Assembly: GCA_900316925.1 (NCBI GenBank)
Contig: ONEU01000211.1
Coordinates: 1 to 6,138, forward strand
DNA: 6,138 nt
DNA from: an uncultured Eubacteriales bacterium
Lineage (GTDB): Bacteria > Bacillota > Clostridia > Oscillospirales > Acutalibacteraceae
Direction: 5' to 3'
The notes beneath the pieces are model-generated. The model saw only the letters and a list, made by a program, of their open reading frames with translations, had not been told where the DNA came from and ran no database searches. A program made the translations under genes and the position numbers. Below are positions 4,665 to 6,138 of the stretch, one piece after another (position 1 is the stretch's first letter; the number at the start of each line of letters is the position of its first letter).

Positions 4665-6138
4665 ATGTCTGAAAGAGATTTATCATTCAAAGACGTTCTG
4701 AAAGGCATTGACAGCGAGAACCTGAAGATCGTCAATCCCATTCGAGTGCCGGACAACCAGTTCCATGAACTGCTGGACAAGGTGATCGAAAGAAGCTCCC
4801 TCGAGGAGATCAGCAAGCGGGACAGGTTCTATCTGGATGAAGAGAAGCCTGTACTGGACATCACCTGGCTGCGCATTGTCAGACTGCCGGTTAGTCCCGA
4901 CAACCGAAGTGATTACAATATGTTTGACCGCTGGCAAGGGGTCCTCTCTTCCATGCACGAATGGGGATACCGTTTTTATTTTCTTCTTCAGCGCAAGGGC
5001 GGTGAAACCAGTCTCTACCTCGGTGTCCGTTCCCAGAATGAATTTTTCGATGCCAATGACGCTCTTGAACAGGTTGAGGAAGCTACCTCGGGTTCCATGC
5101 CCGGCATTGAATTGCAGAAGCTCTCCGATATGGAGCGTGCGAGACTGAAAATCAACCTTGACCAGTGTGATTCCATCGGTGCCGTGACAGGTCTCCCCTC
5201 CTTTTTTGAGGAGAACCGTCCCGGTGTCCTGCAGACGCTTGACCCGCTTGCCTTCGGGATCCGCGGTAAGGACGGCGTGGAGCGGAATTATAACCTGCTC
5301 ATTATCGGCGACCCGATCTCAGACGCTGAGACGACCGATATTATGAACCGTATGCGTACCCTCGGCAGCGAGATCCACTCCTTCGTGGAACGCTCCGTCA
5401 ATGAAAGCAATTCCAAATCCGAAACCAAACAAAAGGGACTGGGCATCGGCGCCATGGGTGTCGTCAGCTCATTCAGCTCCAGCGCATTGAGTCTTGCCCA
5501 GGGGATTTTTCAAACCTCTCTTCCCTTTGTCGGCCCCCTTGTCGGCTTAGCGTCCGCCGCAGCAGGCGGCTTCCTGGCAAGCACCACCAAATCCATCTCC
5601 GACTCCACCTCCCTCTCCGTCAATACTGCTTATCTGGACAAATTTGCCCAGTATGCCGAGCAGCTGACAGACATCCATGTGGAGCGGATGAAGGAAGGCC
5701 GTAACCTCGGTTACTGGAACGTGGGTATTTATGTCCTCGGCAAGGACCGGAAGGACGTCAATACCGTCAACGGAATGCTGCGTTCCATCTACTCCGGCAA
5801 GAATACATACGTCGAGCCTATCCGGCTCCATGTTCTGAAAAAATCCTCCGGCGCCATGGAGATTGTCAAGGATTACTTTGACCTCATCCCCCTGATGAAC
5901 CCCAACGCCGAGGGAATGACCGAGGATACCGTATGGCACATCTTCGGCAAAAACTACCAGTACCTTAGCACGCCTATGAATACCAAGGAATTTGCCCTTG
6001 CCACCTCTCTGCCGCAGAACGATGTTCCGGGTCTGCGCTTTGTGAAGTCGGCCGTGCGCTTTGCCAACAATCCCCCGATCATCTCCGGTGAGTCGATCAC
6101 CCTCGGCAATATCGTCAACATGGGTGTGGAGCAGAACG
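4665..6138 (+). CDS. HerA/DUF87-like ATPase, N-terminal part (3' end outside window)
   Basis: The frame is open from the ATG to the window edge: 491 codons plus one base. The start follows AGGAGG (4652-4657) by seven bases. Residues 102-120 (YRFYFLLQRKGGETSLYLG) resemble the beta-rich N-terminal module of large HerA/DUF87-type proteins. A Gly/Ser/Ala-rich hydrophobic stretch fills 258-305. The motifs LGYWNVGIYVLG (348-359), LRSIYSG (372-378) and EPIRLH (384-389) follow. The visible end, ISGESITLGNIVNMG (473-487), looks like the strand region that usually comes shortly before the Walker A loop in this family. No P-loop lies inside the window, so ATPase activity is inferred, not seen. FtsK-HerA proteins are usually hexameric pumps for DNA or protein, sometimes membrane-linked. 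In this operon it would be the motor. Alternatives are a VirB4-like or conjugation-type ATPase, or a degenerate family member without a P-loop. Confidence 0.75.
   Translation, partial: MSERDLSFKDVLKGIDSENLKIVNPIRVPDNQFHELLDKVIERSSLEEISKRDRFYLDEEKPVLDITWLRIVRLPVSPDNRSDYNMFDRWQGVLSSMHEWGYRFYFLLQRKGGETSLYLGVRSQNEFFDANDALEQVEEATSGSMPGIELQKLSDMERARLKINLDQCDSIGAVTGLPSFFEENRPGVLQTLDPLAFGIRGKDGVERNYNLLIIGDPISDAETTDIMNRMRTLGSEIHSFVERSVNESNSKSETKQKGLGIGAMGVVSSFSSSALSLAQGIFQTSLPFVGPLVGLASAAAGGFLASTTKSISDSTSLSVNTAYLDKFAQYAEQLTDIHVERMKEGRNLGYWNVGIYVLGKDRKDVNTVNGMLRSIYSGKNTYVEPIRLHVLKKSSGAMEIVKDYFDLIPLMNPNAEGMTEDTVWHIFGKNYQYLSTPMNTKEFALATSLPQNDVPGLRFVKSAVRFANNPPIISGESITLGNIVNMGVEQN
5436..5579 (+). other. 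Gly/Ser/Ala-rich hydrophobic segment, possible membrane hairpin
   Basis: Residues 258-305 of the HerA-like protein have only small and hydrophobic residues apart from two Gln, and no charged residue. Glycines are closely spaced (258, 260, 262, 265, then 290, 294, 301, 302), with a Pro-containing middle (LPFVGPLVG, 286-294). Two hydrophobic stretches of about 20 residues fit a re-entrant or two-helix hairpin of glycine-zipper type. Polar Ser/Thr/Lys-rich sequences flank both sides (247-257 and 306-318). Membrane insertion is inferred from composition. Confidence 0.5.

Noticed and set aside
4837..5148. Plus-strand 103-codon open frame inside the HerA-like gene
   Set aside because: It is in another frame of a gene open for 491 codons and has no ribosome binding site of its own.
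1..6138. CRISPR array, tRNA/rRNA genes, insertion sequences
   Set aside because: I saw no regularly spaced repeats, cloverleaf-like sequence, rRNA motif or transposase on either strand.

Overview
The window holds the start of a tightly packed, plus-strand operon of at least four genes behind an AT-rich leader of about 450 bases. Strong AGGAGG-type ribosome binding sites stand 6-8 bases before every start. With the near-consensus sigma-A/sigma-70 promoter (TTGACT, 17 bases, TATAAT), the moderately GC-rich coding sequence and the character of the proteins, this suggests a Firmicutes genome, probably a gut-type Clostridia (Lachnospiraceae/Oscillospiraceae-like). That assignment is inference; no rRNA or marker gene is present.

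Layout: bases 1-372 have no gene I can defend. They contain an 11-bp perfect inverted repeat (43-77), a palindrome GTACA-CTC-TGTAC (204-216) and a 10-base copy of its right part at the very start of the window. The promoter (380-408) lies inside a long imperfect inverted repeat (373-391 with 416-432), a candidate operator. Four genes follow with gaps of 35, 27 and 24 bases: (1) an Hsp70/actin-fold ATPase with a full set of nucleotide-binding motifs but an unrecognised C-terminal region instead of a DnaK-type substrate-binding domain (454-2301); (2) a 582-residue protein with six DxDxDG calcium-loop-like motifs, a Pro/Glu/Lys-rich hexapeptide-repeat linker and a C-terminal C39-like (papain-fold) cysteine peptidase domain, without a visible signal peptide (2337-4085); (3) a 175-residue orphan (4113-4640); (4) the first 491 codons of a large protein resembling the N-terminal part of HerA/DUF87-type (FtsK-HerA) ATPases, interrupted by a Gly/Ser/Ala-rich hydrophobic stretch, cut off by the window edge probably before its P-loop (4665 to end).

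How they may work together (inference): an Hsp70-like switch, a peptidase on a flexible linker and a HerA-like pumping ATPase with a possible membrane-inserting segment, all under one promoter with a candidate operator, look like one multi-component machine. It could be a translocation, protein-processing or conflict/defence system. I do not recognise it as a named system. The downstream genes, outside the window, would be decisive.
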